Below the pieces are notes generated by a model. The model ran no database searches and was not told where the DNA came from. It saw only the letters and a program-made list of their open reading frames with translations. A DNA stretch of 64,000 nt. Origin: an uncultured Prevotellaceae bacterium (lineage in GTDB: Bacteria > Bacteroidota > Bacteroidia > Bacteroidales > Bacteroidaceae). Position 1 is the stretch's first letter; each line of letters starts with the position of its first letter. The stretch lies in the NCBI GenBank assembly GCA_947165505.1, contig CAMVAT010000010.1:34357-98356 (forward strand), given 5' to 3'. The translations under genes were made by a program, and so were the position numbers. Of the stretch, positions 52,473 through 60,098 are shown in pieces.

Positions 52473-52994
52473 ATGGCTATCATCAAATCTGTCAACGGAC
52501 TGACCCCGAAGTGGGGCCGTGAGTGTTATTTCAGCGAGAATGCCGCCATCGTGGGCGAAGTGACCATGGGCGACGAGTGCTCGGTGTGGTTCAATGCCGT
52601 GGTGCGCGGCGATGTGGCGCCTGTGACCATGGGCCACAGGGTCAATGTGCAGGACGGCGCAGTGGTGCACGTCACCAACAAGATAGGTCCCACCATTATC
52701 GAGGATGATGTCACCATCGGACATAATGCCACTGTGCACGCCTGCACGCTGCGCCGCGGTGCGCTCATCGGCATGGGCTCTGTGGTGCTCGACAATGCCG
52801 AAGTGGGCGAGGGTGCCATCGTGGCGGCCGGCGCTCTGGTGCTTGGAGGCACCGTCATCGGCCCGCACGAGATATGGGGTGGGGTGCCCGCCAAGTTCAT
52901 CAAAAAGACCCGCTCCGACCAAGCCGAGAGCTACGCCCGCCACTACGTGGAATACTCGAAGTGGTATCTGGCAGAAGACAGCCAGGACTCATAG
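52473..52994 (+). CDS. Gamma-class carbonic anhydrase-like hexapeptide protein
   Basis: 173 residues from the ATG at 52473 (MAIIKSVNGLTPKWGRECYF); the frame extends upstream to 52407 only through the REP-like element. Left-handed beta-helix with hexapeptide repeats; FNAVVRGDVAPV, VQDGAVVHV and DDVTIGHNATVHAC carry the three metal-binding His residues. GVPAKFIK ends the helix, then a C-terminal alpha-helix. Likely zinc- or iron-dependent CO2 hydration or a related reaction in the cytoplasm; many homologues are untested. Its TAG is the first element of a long palindrome. Confidence 0.9.
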   Translation: MAIIKSVNGLTPKWGRECYFSENAAIVGEVTMGDECSVWFNAVVRGDVAPVTMGHRVNVQDGAVVHVTNKIGPTIIEDDVTIGHNATVHACTLRRGALIGMGSVVLDNAEVGEGAIVAAGALVLGGTVIGPHEIWGGVPAKFIKKTRSDQAESYARHYVEYSKWYLAEDSQDS

Positions 52995-53042
52995 AGGCAT
53001 GGTACACAAGTTTGTGGACCACAAACTTGTGTACCATGCCTC
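52994..53042 (+). terminator. Perfect 24-bp inverted repeat with T run
   Basis: Arms 52994-53017 and 53019-53042 are exact complements (GAGGCATGGTACACAAG... / ...CTTGTGTACCATGCCTC) around a single A, followed by TTTT. It starts on the last base of the stop codon, so it should act as terminator. The unusual length and near absence of a loop suggest a recently inserted or dispersed palindrome. Confidence 0.8.
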
Positions 53043-53154
53043 TTTTACCGTTTTTCGTGCTTATTGCCTCGCTCCTTTTATCCTCTGCAAGGGCCGAAAT
53101 CCCGTATTTTGCAACATTTTTTTCTTGATTCTACCCACTTATCACTTTTTTTTG

Positions 53155-53162
53155 TATCTTTG
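53155..53162 (+). promoter_or_regulatory. Promoter -7 box for the 309-residue secreted protein
   Basis: TATCTTTG, 42 bases before the ATG at 53204, preceded by an AT-rich tract. The -33 box is not clear. Confidence 0.6.
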
Positions 53163-53203
53163 CGCTATAAAACATAATTACCCACCTTCAAACACTTACC
53201 ACA

Positions 53204-54133
53204 ATGAAAAGGAACATGAATATTTTAGCCATTCTGGTCATGGCTTGCCTGATGATTCCCTCGCAAGCGAGCGCACAGAAACGGAAGACGCAAAAACGGC
53301 GGACTGCTGCAGCCCAACTCGTGACCCATCCGCAGCGCGATGCCGACTTCCTGTCTGACTACAAGATGCAGCCCGCGGGCGACTTCAGCCTCTACAACTA
53401 CGACTATGACAATGTCGTGCTGCCGGCCCCGGAGTTCAACGGCCATGTGCTGAAGCGCAACATGAGCCGCAAACAAATCAAATTGCGGCAGGTGTCGTGC
53501 CGCGAAAACGACATCACCGACGATGACGGGTGGTATGAGAGCAACGCGCTGCCACGCTATGAGACTATCTTCCCCGACGAACCCAATGAGGAGATACGGC
53601 CGCGACTGCGCTACGACTCCGACGGATACTCGGTGGTGACCTACGGCCCCTACTATGCAGAGACATCGATCGTGGTCATCGCCGACCCTGAGTTGAAAAA
53701 AGTGTTTAAGGCTTACGATTTCGAGAATTTCAAGTTGCCTCCGGGCGTGAAAGAGCCTTGTGGCATGCCGGGCGTGGGCTTCGTCAAGATTGAGGGCAAC
53801 ATCATGTATGTGAGCCATAGCTCTTTAGTCGATTACCATGGCAAGAGCAGTCAGGAGCAGGTGGGCTACCTCTCGGCCATCGACCTGCGCACCGACGAGA
53901 TACTGTGGACCTCGCAGCGGAAGACCTGCAATTCGGGCTTCGACATCGTGGGCAACTCCATCATCTGCGGCTACGGCGGCACAGGCGAAGCCGACTTCCT
54001 GTATGTGGTTGATAAATACAGTGGTCAGCGTGTGCAGACCATATCTCTGTGGAAATCGGCCGGAAGCATCATCGCCAAGGGCAACCGCATCTATGTGCGC
54101 ACCTACAGCTACGACTACGTGTTCAGTTATTAA
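53204..54133 (+). CDS. Secreted propeller-like protein of unknown function
   Basis: 309 residues. Signal peptide (ILAILVMACLMIPSQASAQ) followed by a basic stretch KRKTQKRRT. The mature part has repeated beta segments typical of quinoprotein-like propellers: VGFVKIEGNIMYVSHSS, GYLSAIDLRTDEILWTSQ, FLYVVDKYSGQRVQTISLW and GNRIYVRTYSYDYVFSY. No catalytic motif, lipobox or sorting tail is visible. Monocistronic between a strong terminator and REP-like elements. Function unknown. Confidence 0.8.
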   Translation: MKRNMNILAILVMACLMIPSQASAQKRKTQKRRTAAAQLVTHPQRDADFLSDYKMQPAGDFSLYNYDYDNVVLPAPEFNGHVLKRNMSRKQIKLRQVSCRENDITDDDGWYESNALPRYETIFPDEPNEEIRPRLRYDSDGYSVVTYGPYYAETSIVVIADPELKKVFKAYDFENFKLPPGVKEPCGMPGVGFVKIEGNIMYVSHSSLVDYHGKSSQEQVGYLSAIDLRTDEILWTSQRKTCNSGFDIVGNSIICGYGGTGEADFLYVVDKYSGQRVQTISLWKSAGSIIAKGNRIYVRTYSYDYVFSY

Positions 54134-54134
54134 A

Positions 54135-54179
54135 GAGCCCCACCCCCATCCTCTCCCGAGGGAGGCGATGGGGGAGGCT
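54135..54179. repeat. REP-like element after the propeller-protein gene
   Basis: GAGCCCCACCCCCATC, CTCTCCCGAGGGAGG, GATGGGGGAGGCT; begins one base after the stop at 54133. The short remainder up to 54253 holds no gene. Confidence 0.7.
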
Positions 54180-54253
54180 TATTGTCGATAGGAAAAACAC
54201 CACCGCGTCATTGCTTGGCGTCGGAAACAACGACACCCTCCATGTATCTGGTT

Positions 54254-54285
54254 TCTCCCCCTCGGGGGAGTTAGAGGGGGGCTTT
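54254..54285. repeat. REP-like element supplying the patB stop codon
   Basis: TCTCCCCCTCGGGGGAG then TTAGAGGGGGGCTT. The minus-strand TAA of the lyase gene (54271-54273) lies inside it. Confidence 0.75.
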
Positions 54286-55404
54286 AAGCCTTTCCCTCGG
54301 GCATGCGATGTTGATGCGGATGAATCCCTCGCCGGCCTCGCCATACATGGTGCCGCTGTTCACCAGTATGTGCTTCTCTTTCAGCAGCCAGTCGGTCACT
54401 TCGGCCGACGTCTTGCCCGTGGCGCGGATATCCACCCACACCAGATAGGTGCCCTCCAGCCGGGTCACCTTCCACTCGGGATGCCGCTCGGCCAGCATCG
54501 CCTTCAGGGCCAGGTAGTTGCCTTGGAGGTATTCGTTTAATTGCTCAATCCAGTCCTCGCAATCATTGTAGGCGGCGATGAGGGCCTCCACGCCGAACGG
54601 GTTCACGTCGCACACCTCGTTGATGTTGATGGCGCGGTCGATGCGCCGGCGTGTGGCGGGGTCGTCGCAGATGATGTTGGCTATCTGCAGTCCGGCGGTG
54701 TTGAACGACTTCGAGGGTGAGTTGCACGTGATGCTGTTGTGCTGGCATGCCTCCGACACCGAGGCGAACGGCGTGTAGTGGTAGCCCGGCATCACCAGTT
54801 CGCAGTGTATCTCGTCGGCCACCACCTTCACTCCGTGGCGCAGGCAGATGTCGTTCATCCGCTCCAGCTCCTCCGGTGTCCATACCCGTCCGCAGGGGTT
54901 GTGGGGGTTGCACAGGATGAAGAGCTTCACCCGTGGGTCGGCGGCCTTCCGTTCCATGTCGTCGAAATCCACGCGCCACGAGTCGCCGTCGGCCACCAGC
55001 CGTGTCTCGGCCATCTCGCAGCCGTTGTTGCGGATGCTCGAGAAGAAGCAGTTATACACGGGTGTCTGCAGCAGCACCTTGTCGCCCGGCTCGGTCAGTG
55101 CCTTGACCACGGCCGAGATGGCAGGCACCACGCCAGTGGTATATTGTATCCATTCGCGCTGGATGGTCCACCCGTGGCGGCGTCCGAACCAGTTGATGAC
55201 GGCCTCGTAGTAGCGGTCGCCCACCAGCGTGTAGCCGAAGATGCCGTGCTCCACGCGCCGGTGCAGCGCGTCGATGATAGGCTGTGCCACGCGGAAGTCC
55301 ATGTCGGCCACCCACATCGGCGTAGCGCCTTGTGCCTCGCTGATGTCCCATTTATAGCAGCCTGTGCCGCGCCGATTGATGATTTCGTCGAAAGAATACG
55401 TCAT
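54271..55404 (-). CDS. PatB/MalY-type cystathionine beta-lyase (PLP)
   Basis: 377 residues. MWVADMDFRVAQPIIDAL, YGFTLVGDRYY-like GYTLVGDRYYEAV, CNPHNPCGRVWT and the PLP-lysine region TCNSPSKSFNTAGLQ identify a PatB/MalY C-S lyase. It cleaves cystathionine or related thioethers in methionine/cysteine metabolism. The C-terminus ends RINIACPRERLKAPL. Relatives usually continue with about 10-15 more residues of helix. The last codons and stop lie in a REP-like element, suggesting the element has replaced the original end; activity may be unaffected. Confidence 0.9.
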   Translation of the reverse strand: MTYSFDEIINRRGTGCYKWDISEAQGATPMWVADMDFRVAQPIIDALHRRVEHGIFGYTLVGDRYYEAVINWFGRRHGWTIQREWIQYTTGVVPAISAVVKALTEPGDKVLLQTPVYNCFFSSIRNNGCEMAETRLVADGDSWRVDFDDMERKAADPRVKLFILCNPHNPCGRVWTPEELERMNDICLRHGVKVVADEIHCELVMPGYHYTPFASVSEACQHNSITCNSPSKSFNTAGLQIANIICDDPATRRRIDRAININEVCDVNPFGVEALIAAYNDCEDWIEQLNEYLQGNYLALKAMLAERHPEWKVTRLEGTYLVWVDIRATGKTSAEVTDWLLKEKHILVNSGTMYGEAGEGFIRINIACPRERLKAPL

Positions 55405-55473
55405 GTCTTATTGTTTTTTATTGCTGCTGTTGTTTCTGTCGTTCTTATCGTAAACTCTCCTTTCACTTCCCTT

Positions 55474-56322
55474 TCACTTCCCTTTCTCAACAATCACGCA
55501 GTCGGCGGGGTCTTTGATATTCTCGTCGATGATGATTTCACCGATAGAGTCGGCGGTGATGTGTCCGCTGGCGGGGTTCTTGATGCTCTCGATATGTCCG
55601 CGGATGTCAGCCTCGACGGTGGAGTATTCGAAGGCGCGGTCGCAGGCGGCGTCGAAGGTGCAGTTCTCCAGCACCAGGTTGTCGGCATAGCACAGGGGCT
55701 GTTCGCCGCCGATGTGGCAGTTCACCAGCCTGAGGTTTTTCGAGTGCCATCCCAGGTATTCGCCGTCGAGCACCGAGTCGTAGATAGTCACGTTCTCCAC
55801 CTCCCAGAAGGCGTCTTTGGTGGTGATGTGGGCATTGTGTATCTCCACATCTTTCACATATTGAAACACGTATTTGCTGTCGCTCTTCAGCCCGTTCACG
55901 CGGATGTGGCGGCAGCCCATGAAGGGGTAGGTGCCCTCGTGCAGCGTCACGTTGTCGATGGTCAGTCCGTTGACGTTCCAGAAGGTCTCGTCGGCATCGT
56001 TGATGGTCACGTTTCTCAGCGTCAGGTTGTTCATCTCTCGGAAGAATTTGGGTCCGTCTATCACGCAGTCTTCCATCACCATGTCGTCTGAGTACCAGAT
56101 GGCGGAGCGTGAGCCGGGCGCGAAGTAGCAGTGGGTGATCTTGCTCCCTTTCACATGCCAGAATGGGTATTTCCCGTAAAAGTGGCAGTGGTCTGCCTCG
56201 ATGTTGCTGCATTCCTTGATGCCCGACTCGCCCTCGGTGATGGTCACGTTTACTATTCGCAGGTCGTGCGATTCAAACAAGGGGCGCTCGCCCCCGAACG
56301 ATTGGTCTTTTATCTCTTTCAT
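55474..56322 (-). CDS. DUF3737 right-handed beta-helix protein
   Basis: 282 residues, no signal. Starts MKEIKDQSFGGERPLFESHD and runs as a parallel beta-helix of about 20-residue coils (GIKECSNIEADHCHFYGKYP, KGSKITHCYFAPGSRSAIWY, DGPKFFREMNNLTLRNVTIN), typical of DUF3737. Pectate-lyase-like in shape, but no catalytic function is known. Separated by 69 bases (with a CCCTTTCACTT microsatellite at about 55455-55485) from the lyase gene on the same strand. Confidence 0.88.
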   Translation of the reverse strand: MKEIKDQSFGGERPLFESHDLRIVNVTITEGESGIKECSNIEADHCHFYGKYPFWHVKGSKITHCYFAPGSRSAIWYSDDMVMEDCVIDGPKFFREMNNLTLRNVTINDADETFWNVNGLTIDNVTLHEGTYPFMGCRHIRVNGLKSDSKYVFQYVKDVEIHNAHITTKDAFWEVENVTIYDSVLDGEYLGWHSKNLRLVNCHIGGEQPLCYADNLVLENCTFDAACDRAFEYSTVEADIRGHIESIKNPASGHITADSIGEIIIDENIKDPADCVIVEKGK

Positions 56323-56440
56323 ATTAGGTCAAATATGTGGCTTTCGTTGCAAAAATCGTGCCAAAATCACCCGTCTGGAGCTTCCTACTTTTCTCCCGCC
56401 AAGGAGGATGCGCACTCTAAAACAATAAGCCTATGATTTA

Positions 56441-56552
56441 GGTGCGGAAACTTACTTTGTTTTTCGGTTCCCGCACCTTTATTCGTTAAAAATCGGCTGA
56501 AACTGTTATATTTTGGTGCGGAAACTATAATTTTTTTTCACTTTCCGCACCT
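56441..56552. repeat. Duplicated hairpin (GGTGCGGAA...TTCCGCACC) upstream of the ATPase
   Basis: Two successive copies: GGTGCGGAAACT...CCCGCACCTTTATT (about 56441-56483) and GGTGCGGAAACT...TTTCCGCACCTTTATT (about 56514-56556). Each can fold as a stem closing a T-rich loop. The second one ends next to the promoter -33 box. Confidence 0.75.
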
Positions 56553-56555
56553 TTA

Positions 56556-56587
56556 TTTGCGTTTTTCAATTCTTTTCGTTAACTTTG
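56556..56587 (+). promoter_or_regulatory. Promoter of the ATPase gene
   Basis: TTTG (56556-56559), 20 bases, TAACTTTG (56580-56587), giving a start close to 56594 and an almost leaderless message (ATG at 56604). Confidence 0.65.
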
Positions 56588-56603
56588 CCGGCAAATAACG
56601 TGA

Positions 56604-58031
56604 ATGATGGATAAGAATCTGTTTATAGGGCGTGAATACGAGATTCGTCAGTTGGAGAAATACCGCAACTCCAAGGAGTCGGAGTTTGTCATTGTCTATG
56701 GCCGGAGACGCATAGGCAAGACCTTCCTCGTTAAAGAATTTTTCGATGATACTTACGACTTTAAGGTGACTGGACTATACAAAAAGTCTAAAAAGATGCA
56801 GTTAAAAAACTTCTACCTGGCTCTGTTGGAATATGGCTCATCTGTCAAGAAGGTGCCGGGCGATTGGTTGGAAGCTTTTGCTGTGTTGAAGTCTCTTTTA
56901 AAAAGCATTAAGCATGGACGGAAAAAAGTGGTCTTTATCGATGAGTTGCCTTGGCTGGATACTCCAAAAAGTGAGTTCCTGGCTGCTTTTGAAAGTTTCT
57001 GGAATGGGTGGGGGGCTCAGCAAAACGACCTGATGCTTGTTGTCTGTGGCTCTGCCACCACTTGGATCACCAACAAGATTCTTTCTGACAAAGGAGGGTT
57101 GTTCAATCGGGCGGCACGGCGATTGTATCTCATGCCTTTCAGTCTCAATGAGACGGAACGCTACCTCGTGTCAAGAGGCATACATTGGAGTAGATACGAC
57201 ATTGTCGAATGCTATATGATCATGGGGGGAATTCCATATTATCTGAAACTTCTTGACAATGAGTTGTCTTATCTCTCAAACATCGATAACATCTTCTTCA
57301 AGCGCAATGGCGCATTGTGGGATGAGTTCGACCATCTTTACGAGACTCTGTTCGGCAAGTCTAAAGGATATCTGAAAATCATTGAAACACTTTCAACGCG
57401 TAAGTCGGGTCTCACACGGAAGGAACTCATCAATGAGGCAAAGCTGGAAGATAACGGTCTTCTCACAGAAATGCTGAAAAACCTGAAAGATAGCCTGTTC
57501 GTTAGAGCATATAATACATTTGGATATGGAGAAAAGAATGTGGTCTATCAAATCGCAGACTACTTTACCTTGTACTACCTGCGGTTCATGAAAGGAAGAC
57601 AGAACCCAGATGAAAGCTTCTGGACTCACTATCTGGATAACCCGGCAAAGAGTATTTGGGCGGGTCAGACTTTCGAACAGGTATGCAAAGATCATATTTT
57701 GCAAGTGAAGCGCGCTATCGGCATCAGTGCCCTGCTTACAGATATCTCTTCCTGGTATGGGATGTCAGAAGGCGGAAAAGCGCAAATCGACCTTGTTATC
57801 GACCGCCGTGACCGGACAATAAACATCTGTGAAGTGAAGTTCTGCGTCGGGGAGTTTGTTATCGACAAAGACTATGAGACTAGACTGAGAAAGAAAATGG
57901 AGGTGTTTCGTGAAGTTACTAAGTCTAAGAAGGCTCTGCAACTGGTCATGATCACCACTTATGGGGTAAGGAGAAATGCGCATAGTGGGATAGTCCAGTC
58001 ACAGGTCACCATGGATGATTTGTTTACATAG
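56604..58031 (+). CDS. AAA ATPase with C-terminal PD-(D/E)XK-like DUF234 domain
   Basis: 475 residues. FIGREYEIRQLEKY opens the archaeal-type ATPase family. Walker A is GRRRIGKTFLV (about 33-43), Walker B KVVFIDELPWL (about 113), with sensor region MLVVCGSATTW. A winged-helix segment follows (about 255-310; RKSGLTRKELINEAKLEDNG). The C-terminal DUF234 part ends in the nuclease-like pattern AQIDLVIDRRD...INICEVKF (D...EVK). Such ATPases are expanded in Bacteroidetes and archaea, with unknown role; defence, mobility or toxin functions have been suggested for relatives. AT-rich relative to neighbours and flanked upstream by duplicated hairpins. Confidence 0.88.
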   Translation: MMDKNLFIGREYEIRQLEKYRNSKESEFVIVYGRRRIGKTFLVKEFFDDTYDFKVTGLYKKSKKMQLKNFYLALLEYGSSVKKVPGDWLEAFAVLKSLLKSIKHGRKKVVFIDELPWLDTPKSEFLAAFESFWNGWGAQQNDLMLVVCGSATTWITNKILSDKGGLFNRAARRLYLMPFSLNETERYLVSRGIHWSRYDIVECYMIMGGIPYYLKLLDNELSYLSNIDNIFFKRNGALWDEFDHLYETLFGKSKGYLKIIETLSTRKSGLTRKELINEAKLEDNGLLTEMLKNLKDSLFVRAYNTFGYGEKNVVYQIADYFTLYYLRFMKGRQNPDESFWTHYLDNPAKSIWAGQTFEQVCKDHILQVKRAIGISALLTDISSWYGMSEGGKAQIDLVIDRRDRTINICEVKFCVGEFVIDKDYETRLRKKMEVFREVTKSKKALQLVMITTYGVRRNAHSGIVQSQVTMDDLFT

Positions 58032-58076
58032 CTCTCTTGTCTGCTTTTCTGCGAAGGTTGTCTAACTATAAATCCT

Positions 58077-58592
58077 ATGAATATGAAAAAACTATTATGT
58101 GTAGTGTGCCTGTCGCTGATGGCGTTGTCGCTGTGGGCGCAGAAAGAGTATGTCATCATCCGGGCCGTGGTCAACGGACAGGATTATTCGTCTGGTATCG
58201 TGCAGTACAAGACACCTGGTTTCACCTTCTCGTCGGATGCCTACCTGCTGATGCCCTCCAATCCCGGCTATGATGAGAATTTCGTGGTGTTCCGCCGCGC
58301 GGTCGATGAACTGGTGGCGGCGGGCTTCGTCATCGAGCAGTCAAACGGCTACGGCTATGGCACCAACACCGATGCGATGCTGCTGGTGTTCGCCCGGGAG
58401 TCGTCTGGAGGCTTCGACCCGGCGGGCATTTCACGGGTGCGGCCCGACGACGACGCCGGCGATGCCGACGATGCCGACGTGCGCGAGGTGGCCCGCTACA
58501 ACCTGCAGGGCATCCCGGTGGGGAAAAATGAGAAGGGCGTGCAAATCATCGTCTATTCCAACTACACCACCAAGACGGTCATCGTGGAGTAG
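58077..58592 (+). CDS. Small secreted protein with type IX-like sorting tail
   Basis: 171 residues. Signal peptide (LLCVVCLSLMALSLWAQ), a compact alpha/beta body (EYVIIRAVVNGQDYSSGIVQ...FVIEQSNGYGYGTNTDAMLLVF), an acidic linker (DDDAGDADDADV), and a tail. The tail RYNLQGIPVGKNEKGVQIIV ending TTKTVIVE matches the Prevotella-style sorting tail (YxLxGxxV...KGvxIv.Y...K.V). Likely exported by the type IX system. No known family. A CDS start six bases later (58083) is equally possible. Confidence 0.75.
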   Translation: MNMKKLLCVVCLSLMALSLWAQKEYVIIRAVVNGQDYSSGIVQYKTPGFTFSSDAYLLMPSNPGYDENFVVFRRAVDELVAAGFVIEQSNGYGYGTNTDAMLLVFARESSGGFDPAGISRVRPDDDAGDADDADVREVARYNLQGIPVGKNEKGVQIIVYSNYTTKTVIVE

Positions 58593-58674
58593 GCCAAAAT
58601 CATCTGTGTCTCTTGCCCATGCCTTTCTCCTGAAGGGCTTTGAACACGGCGATGTGATTGCGGCTTTCAAAAAA

Positions 58675-58707
58675 GAGATTGCGCTGACATCATGTCGGCG
58701 CAATCTC
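58675..58707 (-). terminator. Terminator of mdh on the minus strand
   Basis: GAGATTGCGC and GCGCAATCTC form a perfect 10-bp stem extended by GACAT/ATGTC. On the minus strand it is followed by TTTTTT. It lies 154 bases beyond the mdh stop. Confidence 0.75.
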
Positions 58708-58752
58708 GTATGATAAATATGATAAGCTTTAAGCAGGTGCGGCAGAGAACGT

Positions 58753-58814
58753 CTCTCACAAGCAAGCATCGCAGTCAGAGAACATCACTCTCACAAGCAA
58801 GCATCGCAGTCAGA
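58753..58814. repeat. 35-base tandem direct repeat
   Basis: CTCTCACAAGCAAGCATCGC plus AGTCAGA occurs at 58753-58779 and again at 58788-58814, with related flanks (GAGAAC). A CTGCCCCTTGC microsatellite follows at about 58819-58853. The gap holds no gene. Confidence 0.8.
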
Positions 58815-58860
58815 CATCATATCTCCTGCCCCTTGCTCCTCGCCCCCTGCCCCGAAAAAA

Positions 58861-59853
58861 CTAAAGATTCGGGTTGATCTTGTTCCACTCAGCGATAGGA
58901 GGCACGATGTTGAGCGTCACCAGCTCGTCGCGCATCTTGCACAGGTGCTCGTACGAAGCATCGAGCTTGGCGTTCTCCTCGGCTGTGCCCTGGGGCACCT
59001 CGAAGTGTGCGCCGTCCTTGTCGAGCGTGGTCTTCATGGCCATCATGATGTGGTCGTATTTGTCGGTCTTCACGTAGGTGCCCACGGGGAAGCGGAAGGG
59101 CTCACCGCCCATGACCGAGCGGATCATCTCCACCGACAGGTACGAGGGGCTCTGGAACGACGAGCGTCCGCGCAGCTCGATGATCTTGGCGCCGCCCTTG
59201 GTCACATCGACCTTCATCTGCTCCCACTCTTCGACGGGGAACTCCTCGGTGCCGATGATGTCAGTCAACTTGCGGCCGGCAATCTCCACATGGCTGCCAA
59301 ACACGGCCATCTGCTCGCCGTGGCCGCCATAAGTGGCGCAACCCGTGATCTCGTCTTGCATCACATTGAATTTCTTGGCCAGTGCGCTCTGCAGACGGGT
59401 GGTGTCCAAGCCGGCGAGGGTGGTCACCTGACCGGGTTTCAGACCCGAGTAGAGCAGTGTCACCAGACCAGTCAGGTCGGCGGGGTTGAAGATAATCACC
59501 ACGTGCTTCACATCGGGGCAGAATTTCTTGATGTTCTGGCCCAGCTCCTCGGCGATCTTGCAGTTGCCGGCGAGCAGGTCCTCACGGGTCATGCCTGCCT
59601 TACGCGGAGCACCACCCGACGAGATGATATACTTGGCGTTGGTGAAAGCCTCTTCGGCGTTGGTCGTGGCAGTGATTTTCACATTGCCGAAACCGCTTTG
59701 GCGCATCTCTTCAGCCACGCCTTCGGGTGAGAACACGTCATAGAGACAAATGTCGTTGGTCAGACCCATCATCAGGGCTGTCTGCACCATGTTAGAACCA
59801 ATCATACCGGCTGCGCCGACGATGGTCAGTTTCTCGTTAGTTAAAAATGCCAT
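58861..59853 (-). CDS. mdh: Malate dehydrogenase (lactate/malate dehydrogenase family)
   Basis: 330 residues from the ATG at 59853 (MAFLTNEKLTIVGAAGMIGS); an upstream ATG at 59952 would precede the promoter. Rossmann loop GAAGMIGSNMVQ, IISSGGAPRKAGMTREDLL, IIFNPADLTGL and the catalytic His in CATYGGHGEQMAVFG are visible. It interconverts malate and oxaloacetate, part of the reductive succinate pathway of Bacteroidales. Promoter CAAAGATA (TATCTTTG on the minus strand) at 59910-59917. Confidence 0.92.
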   Translation of the reverse strand: MAFLTNEKLTIVGAAGMIGSNMVQTALMMGLTNDICLYDVFSPEGVAEEMRQSGFGNVKITATTNAEEAFTNAKYIISSGGAPRKAGMTREDLLAGNCKIAEELGQNIKKFCPDVKHVVIIFNPADLTGLVTLLYSGLKPGQVTTLAGLDTTRLQSALAKKFNVMQDEITGCATYGGHGEQMAVFGSHVEIAGRKLTDIIGTEEFPVEEWEQMKVDVTKGGAKIIELRGRSSFQSPSYLSVEMIRSVMGGEPFRFPVGTYVKTDKYDHIMMAMKTTLDKDGAHFEVPQGTAEENAKLDASYEHLCKMRDELVTLNIVPPIAEWNKINPNL

Positions 59854-59909
59854 TTTCTTTTGGTTATATAAAGGTTGGATAATAATCTTTTTGGTCGTTT
59901 GGTCGCTTG

Positions 59910-59917
59910 CAAAGATA
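59910..59917 (-). promoter_or_regulatory. Promoter -7 box for mdh
   Basis: Reads TATCTTTG on the minus strand, 57 bases upstream of the ATG. It excludes the upstream in-frame ATG at 59952. Confidence 0.65.
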
Positions 59918-59955
59918 CAAAAAAAAATCATCATCGCATATTTATTTTGCATTTA

Positions 59956-59988
59956 TTTGTTTTTTATTCAGAAAACTTCGTATCTTTG
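59956..59988 (+). promoter_or_regulatory. Promoter for aminopeptidase P gene
   Basis: TTTG (59956-59959), 21 bases, TATCTTTG (59981-59988). The leader to the ATG at 60099 contains a REP-like palindrome. Confidence 0.65.
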
Positions 59989-60048
59989 TCATGTCTAAAT
60001 AGCAATTTTACATTTATTACCCATTTATCGCACTTGTCGTGCAATCTA

Positions 60049-60084
60049 CTCCCCTCCCTACAAGGGAGGGGCAGGGGGTGGGTC
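60049..60084. repeat. REP-like palindrome in the 5' leader of aminopeptidase P
   Basis: CTCCCCTCCCTACAAGGGAG followed by GGGCAGGGGGTGGGTC. Unlike most copies it lies before a gene, 15 bases from the ATG. Near reverse complement of 50896-50934. Confidence 0.7.
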
Positions 60085-60098
60085 TAACCTCAAACCCA

